A stretch of 64,000 nt of DNA from Litorimonas sp046250185. GTDB taxonomy: Bacteria > Pseudomonadota > Alphaproteobacteria > Caulobacterales > Maricaulaceae. Below the pieces are notes generated by a model. The model was not told where the DNA came from. It saw only the letters and a list, made by a program, of their open reading frames with translations, and did not search any database. The DNA lies in assembly GCF_046250185.1 (NCBI RefSeq), contig NZ_CP176469.1. The stretch is one strand, 5' to 3'. Of this stretch, positions 8,003-15,517 are shown piece by piece (position 1 is the stretch's first letter; each line of letters starts with the position of its first letter). A program made the translations under genes and the position numbers.

Positions 8003-9388
8003 TTAGCCTCGACCGCCGATCCACCGCTGCGAGCTTTGCTCATGGCGGAAGTAGTCCGTGTCAGTTGTCATACGAAGCGCCCGCTGAAAACGGGCCTCAA
8101 TATCATCAGAATCTGGGCTAGATTTACAGGCTTCCAGTGAAGCAATTTTCAGCTTTTTGAGATGCTCGATGAGGATGGTTTTCTCGGGCTCGCTATCTGT
8201 TTGAGCCGCCAGTTCTGTGAGAATCGTCATCATCTTGAGGGTCGTATTGCGATCTGTCGCAATGTAAGCGCGGGACTGATCGCACAGCACACTCGCAAAC
8301 CGCTCGAAATTAATCGGATAGGCAATCACGCGGAGAGCGCCGTCTTCGTCGCGGCGAAAAGGGCTCGGCATATTGCCGCGAAGAAACGCCTTCATCGCGC
8401 TTTGAAACCAGTTGATGCAATTAATGGCCGTAAACGGATCATTGACCCCAGGAGATAGTGCGCGCGCGAGGATTTCTACTAACTCATCCGCCAAGAACAG
8501 AATATTTTGATGTGCCGTTCTATCCTGCCCCATCGCGTAAGCATTTCGGTATTTTTGTTGCGCATCCTCGTCAAGTTCTTCGTCCCGCCAAATCCGCACC
8601 AGTACATCATTTTGCGTCACAAAATCGCCAGGTCGATATTCTATTTTGACAACAGCGTCATGCTCGTTCGCAAGATCAAGCAGCGCATCTTCGTTGACGG
8701 TCTGGATATAGCCTTCCGCATTAGACCGAATGTCTTTGGCGTCTGACAGAGAAAATTGGCTCAAGTCAACATCTTTGTCTTTGTTTTGCTCGCCCAGATC
8801 ACGCGGATAAAGGCTTTCAATATCATTGCGAAGTCGCCGCCCCACGCGCCCCGTAATATTGCCGACATTTAGCGTTTCTGGCACATGATGAATGAAATAA
8901 ATCAACACGCCCACACTCGTCAGCGTTAGCCCCATCGCAGTCAGAAGCGAGATATTTGGCACGAACTCTGCGACCATATTCTCGCCCGTCCCGCTATCGC
9001 CAGTGCGGGCCACACGAAGAATTAAAAGACAATATATAAAGGTCGATGTGAAGGTACCGAGCGTGACTTGGTTACCACGATCTCGCATAAAATTACCGAT
9101 GAGGCGCGGGCCGTATTGCCCGGCTGCACTGGTCACAGCGACCATAGTGATAGAGAAAGTCGTCGCAGCAACCCCCATCATTGATCCCGCAATCGTTGCG
9201 AGAATTGTGCGAGCGCCGTCCGCTTTGTTAGACAGGAAAAAACCAAATTCCGACACTTTGAGGCCGTATTGCTCATCCAGATGTATTGTCAAATAAGCCA
9301 AGGCGATTGATCCAACCGCCATCAGTCCCGGGATGAAATAATAGCTACTCTGGAGGTCTTGCCACACCTTGATCAGGCGGGCGTTCAT
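8003..9388 (-). CDS. DUF2254 family membrane protein
   Basis: 461 residues with about four membrane helices in the first 170 (near 18-38, 60-85, 105-130, 145-170) and a long soluble C-terminal half. The motif region MMGVAATTFSITMVAV is typical of DUF2254. It overlaps the end of the MscS gene by 4 bp (ATGA) and is the last gene of a three-gene unit led by the DUF2945 gene. Function is unknown. The link to a mechanosensitive channel and an EcfG-type promoter suggests an osmotic or envelope stress role. Confidence 0.85.
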   Translation of the reverse strand: MNARLIKVWQDLQSSYYFIPGLMAVGSIALAYLTIHLDEQYGLKVSEFGFFLSNKADGARTILATIAGSMMGVAATTFSITMVAVTSAAGQYGPRLIGNFMRDRGNQVTLGTFTSTFIYCLLILRVARTGDSGTGENMVAEFVPNISLLTAMGLTLTSVGVLIYFIHHVPETLNVGNITGRVGRRLRNDIESLYPRDLGEQNKDKDVDLSQFSLSDAKDIRSNAEGYIQTVNEDALLDLANEHDAVVKIEYRPGDFVTQNDVLVRIWRDEELDEDAQQKYRNAYAMGQDRTAHQNILFLADELVEILARALSPGVNDPFTAINCINWFQSAMKAFLRGNMPSPFRRDEDGALRVIAYPINFERFASVLCDQSRAYIATDRNTTLKMMTILTELAAQTDSEPEKTILIEHLKKLKIASLEACKSSPDSDDIEARFQRALRMTTDTDYFRHEQSSQRWIGGRG

Positions 9389-10392
9389 CCGTCTGCCTTA
9401 GACTTTGACCTCTTGGATTTACCTTCTACGACCTGATATCTTGGCTTGGGTGTTTTGTCGTCCTTCGGGGCGGGCCAGCCTTCGCGCTGGTTCTCACGGT
9501 CTCCGTCAACCTCTTCCGTTTGATCGTGGAAGAGATGCACTTTCGTATCGTAAGGCATATCAACGCCAGCCTCGTCTAGAGCGAGTTTAACAGCCCGCAG
9601 GATGTTAGATCGATTTGCCACAACGTCTCCTCTTTGACTATCGGTCCACCACCGTGCGCGAATTGTCACCCAACTCGCCGCCAGATCCCAGACGAAAGCT
9701 TGCGGGGCAGGATCACTTTCAACGCCGTCAATTTTAGAGATTGCGTCTTTGATGATCTCGCAGGACGCATCTATATCATCCGCATAGCCAATACCAATGT
9801 CATATTGTGATCGGCGCTTTGGTTCACCTGTTTTGACCAAAACAGCGTTCGTGTAGATTTCACTATTTGGAATGACAGCTTTTTGACCATCATATGTTTT
9901 GATGATTGTCGCGCGTGTTTCAATATGTGTCACTGTACCCGTAAATCCAGAGGCTTCAATCTGATCCCCAATCTGAAAAGGTTGGCGCAGGAGGATAAGC
10001 AAACCAGCTAGCCAATTCTGCAAAATATCTTTGAAAGCAAAGCCTATCGCAACAGAACTTACCCCAAGACCTGCAATCAGGTCACCAGGGTTGAGCGTTG
10101 GCACTACAATCGTGGCCGCAACAAGGCCGCCCAATATGAGTATGATCCATTTAAATAATCCACCCAAAACCTCACCGAGGTTAGAGCGATCACGGGAATT
10201 CAAAGCCCGATAGATCACACTCCTGATCACTCTCGCCACAATGTAGAATACCACAAAAACCACAAGCGCGGCGGCGAGGTTAGGTAATAGTTTAACGAAC
10301 CCATCTAACCAACTATCGACACGTTCGAGTGCGAGTGCTGGATTTAGATCGATTTGCCCAGTTGTGTCTGGGTTTCCTTGGGGAGCTTGCAT
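9385..10392 (-). CDS. MscS-family mechanosensitive ion channel
   Basis: 335 residues. Three membrane helices (about 32-55, 75-98, 105-130) are followed by the MscS beta domain with the signature GFTGTVTHIETRAT and PNSEIYTNAV, then a C-terminal alpha/beta part and a charged tail. The pore helix is Gly/Ala-rich (LIAGLGVSSVAIGFAFKD). These channels open on membrane tension to release solutes after a drop in osmolarity. The gene begins 2 nt after the DUF2945 stop and overlaps the DUF2254 gene, so all three should be translated from one message. Confidence 0.9.
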   Translation of the reverse strand: MQAPQGNPDTTGQIDLNPALALERVDSWLDGFVKLLPNLAAALVVFVVFYIVARVIRSVIYRALNSRDRSNLGEVLGGLFKWIILILGGLVAATIVVPTLNPGDLIAGLGVSSVAIGFAFKDILQNWLAGLLILLRQPFQIGDQIEASGFTGTVTHIETRATIIKTYDGQKAVIPNSEIYTNAVLVKTGEPKRRSQYDIGIGYADDIDASCEIIKDAISKIDGVESDPAPQAFVWDLAASWVTIRARWWTDSQRGDVVANRSNILRAVKLALDEAGVDMPYDTKVHLFHDQTEEVDGDRENQREGWPAPKDDKTPKPRYQVVEGKSKRSKSKADG

Positions 10393-10394
10393 GA

Positions 10395-10610
10395 TTAGGC
10401 CTTCTCAACTTCGGTATGAGATTTCAGTACAGCGTCACCGTCACTTTGCTTGATGTAATAAGCGGGTTCATCATCGCTCGCCTCACGCGTGACTTCCGTG
10501 CCCTTAATAGTGCGCGTTATTTTTTGAGTATAAACGGTTTCAATCGTGCCTTTAGCTGTCCCATTTCCCCATTCCCATTTGACATCCGTGCCTTCAGTGT
10601 AACCACTCAT
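10395..10610 (-). CDS. DUF2945 (hypervirulence-associated TUDOR-like) small protein
   Basis: 71 residues matching the DUF2945 pattern: a short G-x-x-VxWxWGxGxAxGxI start, an inner TEVTREASDDEPAYYI strand region, and a VLKSHTEVEKA end. The fold is SH3/Tudor-like and the biochemical function is not known. AAAGGA lies a few nt before the ATG, and a perfect EcfG-type promoter lies 30 nt upstream. It heads the unit with the MscS channel and the DUF2254 protein. Confidence 0.88.
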   Translation of the reverse strand: MSGYTEGTDVKWEWGNGTAKGTIETVYTQKITRTIKGTEVTREASDDEPAYYIKQSDGDAVLKSHTEVEKA

Positions 10611-10639
10611 AATAATATCCTTTCAATAGTTGTGGGTGA

Positions 10640-10664
10640 AACGCCTTGTTTCGCACATGGTTCC
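10640..10664 (-). promoter_or_regulatory. EcfG-type promoter of the DUF2945-MscS-DUF2254 unit
   Basis: On the minus strand: GGAAC, 16 nt, CGTT, an exact match to the EcfG consensus. The first gene starts 30 nt after the -10 element. Confidence 0.8.
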
Positions 10665-10728
10665 CAGACTATGAGGGGTATAGGTTTTCTCGTCCGAGAT
10701 AGCCCTATTGCTAGCGGGTAATGCCACC

Positions 10729-11472
10729 ATGGACACACTTATCAAACGCCTCGGGCATTATGTAGATGTCGCATCAGAAGCTTTTCAAGATATTGAGCGT
10801 CTGCCCCACCGCACCGAAACCCGGCAAGCGGGGCAAGAGATCATCGTTGAGGGGGAAACCGTAGACGACGTCTTTGTCGTCGAGGTCGGTTGGGCGATAC
10901 GGTTTAGAATGTTAGACGATGGTCGTCGGCAAATTCTCAATTTCATGCTGCCTGGCGATTGTTTCGATTTAATGTCCGTCAGCGGCGCGAAATCTGATCA
11001 CAATGTGTCTGCCGCAACAGATGTTGTCATGCGCCGGGTCAATGCAAAAGTATTTTTGAAAGCCATGGGACAGAAGCCCGAACTCGCAACATCCTTTTGG
11101 TGGGCGGCCATTCAGGAAGAGGCTATCTTGCGCGAACAGATAATTCGCAATGGCCGCCGCACCGCCATAGAGCGTGTTGCGCACATGATCTTGGAGCTGA
11201 ATCGTCGTGTCGCAGCCGTCACGGGCGAACTGGATGACCATCTGGACTTCCCGATCCCACAGTCAATGTTAGCGGACGCTCTGGGCATTTCGAATGTCCA
11301 CGTGTCGCGAACCATCACACGCCTACGCGAAGAGAATTACATACGCGCGACCAATCGTGGGTTTGAAATCGTCAATCGTGAAGCGATGGCAGAGATGTGC
11401 GACTTCGATAGCCGCTACCTCCACCTCGACAAATTACGCCTTAATCCGAATGGAAAAACAGGGCCTGACTGA
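10729..11472 (+). CDS. Crp/Fnr-family transcription regulator
   Basis: 247 residues: a cyclic-nucleotide-binding-like beta-roll (about 20-130), a dimer helix, and a helix-turn-helix (about 175-210, ADALGISNVHVSRTITRLRE). Only two Cys are present (in GDCFD and EMCDF), so the Fe-S cluster of true FNR is absent. The sensed signal is unknown. A TTG at 10708 would add seven residues; ATG 10729 is preferred. Its 3' end overlaps the end of phyR on the other strand by 32 bp. Regulators of this type often sit near GSR loci in this class. Confidence 0.85.
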   Translation: MDTLIKRLGHYVDVASEAFQDIERLPHRTETRQAGQEIIVEGETVDDVFVVEVGWAIRFRMLDDGRRQILNFMLPGDCFDLMSVSGAKSDHNVSAATDVVMRRVNAKVFLKAMGQKPELATSFWWAAIQEEAILREQIIRNGRRTAIERVAHMILELNRRVAAVTGELDDHLDFPIPQSMLADALGISNVHVSRTITRLREENYIRATNRGFEIVNREAMAEMCDFDSRYLHLDKLRLNPNGKTGPD

Positions 11473-12214
11473 TTGCGGCTTTCACGTTTTTCGGACTAAA
11501 CGGCTTGCTGATCAAATAGGCTGGCTCTGGCTTATCACCTGTCAGCAACCGCTCTGGAAACGCCGTGATAAAAATCACAGGAACATCGTGTTCGCCGAGA
11601 ATATCTGCGACAGCATCAATACCAGAACTCCCATCCGCCAGTTGAACATCAGCCAGAACGATACCTGGCTTTTTACGAGCCGCTGCTTTTACAGCCTCAG
11701 TGCGGGTTGCGGAGATGCTATCAACTGTGTGGCCCAAATCTTCGACCAATCCCTCAATGTCCGCCGCAATAATCGGCTCATCCTCGATGATCAGAACATT
11801 CGTCCGAAGCTCTCTTTCGATGTCCGCTTCCGCCTCTGCCAATAAAGCTGCCGCGGCCTCCGTATCCAGGCCCATCACTGCCGCGATGTCATTGGCAGGC
11901 ATCCCCTCTAACGCATTGAGAAGAAAAGCTTGGCGCGATTTTGGCGATAATTTGCGAACTTTGTTGGCCGCAGCCGTTTGACCGTCGCTGATATTGCCCT
12001 CTAATTGACCGCCAGAGGAATTCCAAATACCGAGAAACATCTGAAACAGAGCTATTTTGGGCGCCAACTCATCATTCAAAGACGCCGACCCCGCCACAAG
12101 AGCCTCCAACGCTGTACGCACATATGTATCACCCACAGACTGGCTGCCAGTCAGGGCGCGAGAGAAGCGGCGCAGATAGGGCAAGTGAGGCGCATATTTT
12201 TCAACTAAGCTCAT
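11441..12214 (-). CDS. phyR: PhyR, anti-anti-sigma response regulator of the general stress response
   Basis: 257 residues. The N-terminal 130 or so resemble sigma regions 2 and 4 of an ECF sigma factor (sigma-like domain). The C-terminal part is a receiver with the EDEP acidic pair, phosphoacceptor Asp189 in LADVQ, and Lys in ISKPF. In the known mechanism the phosphorylated protein opens and captures NepR, freeing EcfG. It is divergent from nepR-ecfG and preceded by its own EcfG-type promoter at 12294-12319, which implies positive feedback. Its last 32 bp overlap the Crp/Fnr gene tail to tail. Confidence 0.96.
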   Translation of the reverse strand: MSLVEKYAPHLPYLRRFSRALTGSQSVGDTYVRTALEALVAGSASLNDELAPKIALFQMFLGIWNSSGGQLEGNISDGQTAAANKVRKLSPKSRQAFLLNALEGMPANDIAAVMGLDTEAAAALLAEAEADIERELRTNVLIIEDEPIIAADIEGLVEDLGHTVDSISATRTEAVKAAARKKPGIVLADVQLADGSSGIDAVADILGEHDVPVIFITAFPERLLTGDKPEPAYLISKPFSPKNVKAAISQALFFHSD

Positions 12215-12239
12215 AATTTTTCCTCTAAAGTCTTTTTTG

Positions 12240-12264
12240 GGAACTTTACCAAAAATTCCGCGTT
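12240..12264 (+). promoter_or_regulatory. EcfG-type promoter 1 toward nepR
   Basis: GGAAC, 16 nt, CGTT on the plus strand, an exact consensus match, 100 nt before the nepR ATG. Confidence 0.65.
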
Positions 12265-12293
12265 CGGTAGTTAAGTATCACTACACTTTCACG

Positions 12294-12319
12294 AACGTCT
12301 ATGGAACCAAATAGGTTCC
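12294..12319 (-). promoter_or_regulatory. EcfG-type promoter of phyR
   Basis: On the minus strand: GGAAC, 17 nt, CGTT, exact consensus. It overlaps the second plus-strand promoter. The phyR ATG lies 80 nt downstream. Confidence 0.8.
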
Positions 12320-12327
12320 AACTCGTT
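12303..12327 (+). promoter_or_regulatory. EcfG-type promoter 2 of nepR-ecfG
   Basis: GGAAC, 16 nt, CGTT on the plus strand, exact consensus, 37 nt before the nepR ATG. It is the better placed of the two plus-strand sites. Confidence 0.8.
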
Positions 12328-12363
12328 TCGAAAATATATTAAGACTTGGGAAGGCCTTAAACT

Positions 12364-12540
12364 ATGTCAGACAAAGCTGATTCCGAAAAAGGAAAAACCG
12401 TCGAGACGTCTGGGAACTTCGCCGATAAGCCTCTCAAGGAGAAGATCGGGAAAAATCTCAAGCAGATTTACGATGATGTACTGAACGAAGAGGTGCCCGA
12501 CGATTTCCTCGCCCTACTCCAAAAAGCCGACAAGCCATAA
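12364..12540 (+). CDS. nepR: NepR, anti-sigma factor of EcfG
   Basis: 58 residues. A disordered charged N-terminus is followed by the NepR core IGKNLKQIYDDVLNEEVPDD, two short helices that bind either EcfG or PhyR, ending FLALLQKADKP. NepR holds EcfG inactive until phospho-PhyR takes it away. The gene stands between the divergent EcfG-type promoters and ecfG, 15 nt before the ecfG ATG, so the pair is one operon. Confidence 0.95.
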   Translation: MSDKADSEKGKTVETSGNFADKPLKEKIGKNLKQIYDDVLNEEVPDDFLALLQKADKP

Positions 12541-12555
12541 TAACTGAGGCCGACC

Positions 12556-13206
12556 ATGCTTCAAGAAAGCCCAAACATGACCGTTTCCGGTTCAACCCCA
12601 TATGATCCCAACGACACAACGCCTTGGGAGCCACTTGACGAAAATCTCTTTCGCCAAGAGCTGACCGAGCTTATTCCGCATTTGCGCGCTTTCTCTCGCT
12701 CACTCTGCGGCAACCCAACGCTCGCAGATGATGTGGCGCAGGACGCGATGTTAAAAGCGTGGAAAGCGCGGGAAAAATTTAAACCGGGCTCTAACTTGAA
12801 AGCCTGGACGTTTACAATTTTACGCAACCAATTTTATTCAATCAAACGGCGGTCGTGGAGAGCGACATCCTTGGATCAACAAGTTGCGGAGCAAACAATC
12901 GTTGCAAGTTCCGATCAAGAGAAAGTCGTCGAGTTGAACGAACTGCGTCGCGGGCTGGATAGTTTGAAAGACGATCAGCGGGAGGCGCTTATTCTTGTGG
13001 GTGCATCGGGCCTATCGTATGAAGAAGCGGCAGAGATTTGTGGCTGCGCCGTTGGTACAATCAAGAGCCGCGTCAGCCGTGCGCGAAAAGCTTTGGAAGT
13101 TATCATGCAAACTGCGAGTTTTGATACCAAAGCTGACAAAATTGGCGCCTTAGACGCAATGGATCAAATTCTAAACGAAGCTGATGCTCTCTCGAGTGAC
13201 GCCTAA
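12556..13206 (+). CDS. ecfG: EcfG, general stress response ECF sigma factor
   Basis: 216 residues with sigma region 2 (about 35-105, including DDVAQDAMLKAW and the FKPGSNLKAWTFTILRNQF segment) and sigma region 4 (about 140-190, LSYEEAAEICGCAVGTIKSR). There is no extra C-terminal sensor domain. GAGG stands 6 nt before the ATG. It is paired with nepR, faces phyR, and is followed by a kinase gene, the standard alphaproteobacterial GSR arrangement. It is expected to read the GGAAC/CGTT promoters found across this region, including its own. Confidence 0.95.
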   Translation: MLQESPNMTVSGSTPYDPNDTTPWEPLDENLFRQELTELIPHLRAFSRSLCGNPTLADDVAQDAMLKAWKAREKFKPGSNLKAWTFTILRNQFYSIKRRSWRATSLDQQVAEQTIVASSDQEKVVELNELRRGLDSLKDDQREALILVGASGLSYEEAAEICGCAVGTIKSRVSRARKALEVIMQTASFDTKADKIGALDAMDQILNEADALSSDA

Positions 13207-13245
13207 TTTCATACCGTTTCACCCAAAGCCAATGAGGAAATGAAA

Positions 13246-14196
13246 ATGTCTGACCTTCGTGTCCGTTTTGGCTTTATCCTAGCATTTGCTCTTTTTCCGA
13301 TCCTCCTTTTTTCGTTTTACATGGCCTATAGTACCGGGAAAATGACCTATATTGCTGTGTCTGTTCTGGCATGGATTTTTGCTTATTTTGCGATTTGGAT
13401 GACGACCGACAAACTCGTATTTTCACATCTTAGAAGCATTAAATCGGCGTCTGATCGATTTTCAACGGGCGACCTGACAACGCGTGTCGGATTGATGACC
13501 GACGCCCCGTCCCGTATTCAAGACTTAGGCCTAGCGTTTGATAATATGGCAGAAAATATAAGCGATCGGGAAATGCGCTTGCTTGATAATTTACAAGAAA
13601 AAGAAACGCTACTTCGAGAAATTCACCACCGGGTCAAAAACAATCTTCAAATCATTATATCCCTGCTGAACATGCAAGAACGCAAGCTTAAAGACCCTAA
13701 GAGTCTTGAGGCTATTCATGAAACCCGCAGTCGGATCAATGCGATCTCCCTCGTCCATCGGGGACTTTATGAGGGCAACGACTTACGAGTCATTGATATG
13801 CCAGTCTTCCTGTCGCGCCTTGTCAATGAATTGCAAGTCGGCCTGCTCGCCAAAGATCAAAACGTCACGGTTAAAGTCGATATACATCCCGTACAGTTAG
13901 AGCCTGACACAGCTATTCCAGTCGCTTTGTTTATCGTCGAAGCCTTAACCAATGCCATGAAGCATGGCGTTAAAAGTGGAGGCGTCGTCGATATTAAGCT
14001 TGAGAAATCAAATAATCACATGACTGTGTCTGTCGCAGATGACGGGCCTGGTTCTCACAAAAATGCCGTGAAAGGCACGGGCTCAAAATTGATGGCAGGA
14101 TTTGCTAGACAGTTATCTGGGTCATTAGCCGAAGAGAATACGCCGACTGGCTATCGCGTTATGCTGACGTTTCAGAAAACCGATGTTAGCGCATAA
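13246..14196 (+). CDS. Membrane HisKA_2-type histidine kinase (PhyK-like)
   Basis: 316 residues. Two membrane helices (about 8-28 and 35-56) are separated by only a few residues, so there is almost no periplasmic sensor. A HAMP segment (about 57-110) leads to a HisKA_2 transmitter with adjacent His127/His128 in EIHHRVKNNLQ, then an ATPase part with EALTNAMKHG and DDGPG. ATG 13240 is two codons earlier; ATG 13246 has GAGG at the better 8-nt spacing. It follows ecfG by 39 nt and is the likely cognate kinase for PhyR. Signals may enter through the membrane helices or HAMP. Confidence 0.9.
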   Translation: MSDLRVRFGFILAFALFPILLFSFYMAYSTGKMTYIAVSVLAWIFAYFAIWMTTDKLVFSHLRSIKSASDRFSTGDLTTRVGLMTDAPSRIQDLGLAFDNMAENISDREMRLLDNLQEKETLLREIHHRVKNNLQIIISLLNMQERKLKDPKSLEAIHETRSRINAISLVHRGLYEGNDLRVIDMPVFLSRLVNELQVGLLAKDQNVTVKVDIHPVQLEPDTAIPVALFIVEALTNAMKHGVKSGGVVDIKLEKSNNHMTVSVADDGPGSHKNAVKGTGSKLMAGFARQLSGSLAEENTPTGYRVMLTFQKTDVSA

Positions 14197-14227
14197 TCAT
14201 TTAATGTTGCTCTAAATCCAACACTAA

Positions 14228-14434
14228 TTAGTCTTGCTCTTTGACAGCTGCGATAGCGTTTCTGACTTGCTTTAATTGATTATCTTCACCCCCAGATAAT
14301 CCCTCTGACGCCGCACGAATGAGTGCCATTTCGTCGGCTTCCCACTTCTCTAATATTTCTAATTTTTCGTCTTTCGAGAGATTGGATGCATTTTGAATGT
14401 CGGCAGGTGTGTTATAATTATCATAAATAGTCAT
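14228..14434 (-). CDS. Small acidic helical protein, EcfG-controlled
   Basis: 68 residues, no membrane helix or signal peptide, rich in Glu, Asp, Asn and Ala. It starts MTIYDNYNTPADI and contains LSKDEKLEILEKWEADE, likely helical. A frame extends to 14461, but AAGGAG lies right before ATG 14434, and an EcfG-type promoter ends 21 nt upstream of it. Proteins beginning with a short segment of this kind and an EKLEIL-x-x-W helix are found among alphaproteobacterial stress genes. I cannot assign a function. Confidence 0.8.
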   Translation of the reverse strand: MTIYDNYNTPADIQNASNLSKDEKLEILEKWEADEMALIRAASEGLSGGEDNQLKQVRNAIAAVKEQD

Positions 14435-14454
14435 AAGTTTCTCCTTTCCAACTT

Positions 14455-14479
14455 TACGCATTGCTTGGCCCTGCGTTCC
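14455..14479 (-). promoter_or_regulatory. EcfG-type promoter of the 68-residue gene
   Basis: On the minus strand: GGAAC, 16 nt, CGTA. The transcript would have a leader of about 15 nt that is nearly all ribosome binding site (AAAGGAG). Confidence 0.7.
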
Positions 14480-14496
14480 AAAAAGCTAGAAATTTT

Positions 14497-14521
14497 GGAA
14501 CCAAATGCAGCGGTAGCCATT
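14497..14521 (+). promoter_or_regulatory. Degenerate EcfG-type promoter for the DUF883 operon
   Basis: GGAAC, 16 nt, CATT on the plus strand; the -10 differs by one base from CGTT at a position that matters more than the last base. It is 52 nt before the DUF883 ATG. Confidence 0.4.
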
Positions 14522-14572
14522 AATTGGGTATGACACGCCAGCGATCTGGCACAAATTACATAGGAGATAAAA

Positions 14573-14866
14573 ATGGCTACTAAGAAAAATGTTGTATCAA
14601 TGAAACAAGACGTTCCAGCACAACTCGAAGTTCTTCGGGCAGACGTTGCTAATTTGGCGGAAGCGATCAAGCTCCAAGCCAAAGCAACTGTCGCGGAAAA
14701 GAAGTCCACAATTAAAGATGTAACCGCAGAAAAAACCGAATTAGTTAAAGACCGCTACAGCGAGCTATCTACTAAGGCCGAAACTTCCATCCAAGAAAAT
14801 CCGTTGACGTCCATTGCTGTCGCTGTTGGAGCAGGTATCGTATTGGGTGCATTGCTGCGTCGATAG
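14573..14866 (+). CDS. DUF883 (ElaB/YqjD-like) membrane-anchored protein
   Basis: 97 residues: a helical, coiled-coil-prone charged region (about 10-70) and a C-terminal membrane helix with a glycine zipper (about 78-96, AVAVGAGIVLGALLRR). This is the DUF883/YqjD pattern; the E. coli homologues are stationary-phase, inner-membrane, ribosome-associated proteins. AGGAGA precedes the ATG. It is the first of three closely spaced genes on the plus strand and lies in the GSR island. Confidence 0.88.
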   Translation: MATKKNVVSMKQDVPAQLEVLRADVANLAEAIKLQAKATVAEKKSTIKDVTAEKTELVKDRYSELSTKAETSIQENPLTSIAVAVGAGIVLGALLRR

Positions 14867-14880
14867 GTTAGATAACTTAT

Positions 14881-15312
14881 ATGCTAAAATATGCAAAATA
14901 TGCGGTGCCTTTATTTATGAAGGCGCCGCAAAAAAATCCAGTTAAGAGATTAGTCAAATACGCTTTGGCTTATCTCTTAATTGCTTTGTCTGGCATCTTC
15001 TTTTTTGTAGCGGCCTTTATTTGGTTGGCCAAGACGTATGGTACTGAAACTGCTTTCGCAGCAACAGGTGGCGCCATGTTTCTAATCGCTCTTTTAATTA
15101 TTTTATTCTCAAGAGAACCCAGTGCAAAAGCCGTCAGCATTCCCGCAAGCTTAGCGAATGATCCACTGGCGCAATACATTCCAGATAATATTAAAGACAA
15201 CCCGACCGTCCAAAAATTGCTCTACCAAATCGCAGACAGCCCCGTTACTGCAACGGCGACAGCTGTCACAGTTGGTATGCTGCTGTCCAAAGAAATTTTC
15301 GAGGAAAAATGA
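14881..15312 (+). CDS. Phage-holin-like small membrane protein
   Basis: 143 residues with two membrane helices (about 27-50 and 58-80) and a C-terminal hydrophobic stretch with Ala/Thr/Val (about 118-138). This is the organisation of the holin-family membrane proteins (Phage_holin_3_6) that often follow DUF883 genes in proteobacteria; no phage context is present. It begins 14 nt after the DUF883 stop, and its own stop overlaps the start of the next small gene. Function is unknown. Confidence 0.7.
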   Translation: MLKYAKYAVPLFMKAPQKNPVKRLVKYALAYLLIALSGIFFFVAAFIWLAKTYGTETAFAATGGAMFLIALLIILFSREPSAKAVSIPASLANDPLAQYIPDNIKDNPTVQKLLYQIADSPVTATATAVTVGMLLSKEIFEEK

Positions 15313-15455
15313 TGAATAACGAACCTGACAAAACGATTGATGAAGTCGAAGCTAAAGGTGGGCGTCGCGTTAAAGGCATGACATCAGTCCTAGCCTTATC
15401 AACTCTTGCGGCCGTCATCGGCGGTATTCTGATACTCGTGTTTTTTTCGTCGTAG
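15312..15455 (+). CDS. 47-residue single-pass membrane protein
   Basis: A short frame coupled to the previous gene: its ATG at 15312 shares a base with the preceding TGA, and GAGG lies 7 nt before it (ATG 15309 would add one Met). An acidic N-terminus (NNEPDKTIDEVEAKGGRR) is followed by one membrane helix (about 24-45) ending FFSS. It completes the operon with the DUF883 and holin-like proteins. I know no named family. Confidence 0.7.
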   Translation: MNNEPDKTIDEVEAKGGRRVKGMTSVLALSTLAAVIGGILILVFFSS

Positions 15456-15517
15456 AAATACAAATTCGCCCGCCATTCATTGCGTTAATTGCAATTGCTT
15501 CCCAATAGTCACGGGCG

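Noticed and set aside
14881..15312. Prophage lysis module from the holin-like protein
   Set aside because: There is no endolysin or other phage gene. The DUF883 neighbour points to a chromosomal stress operon.
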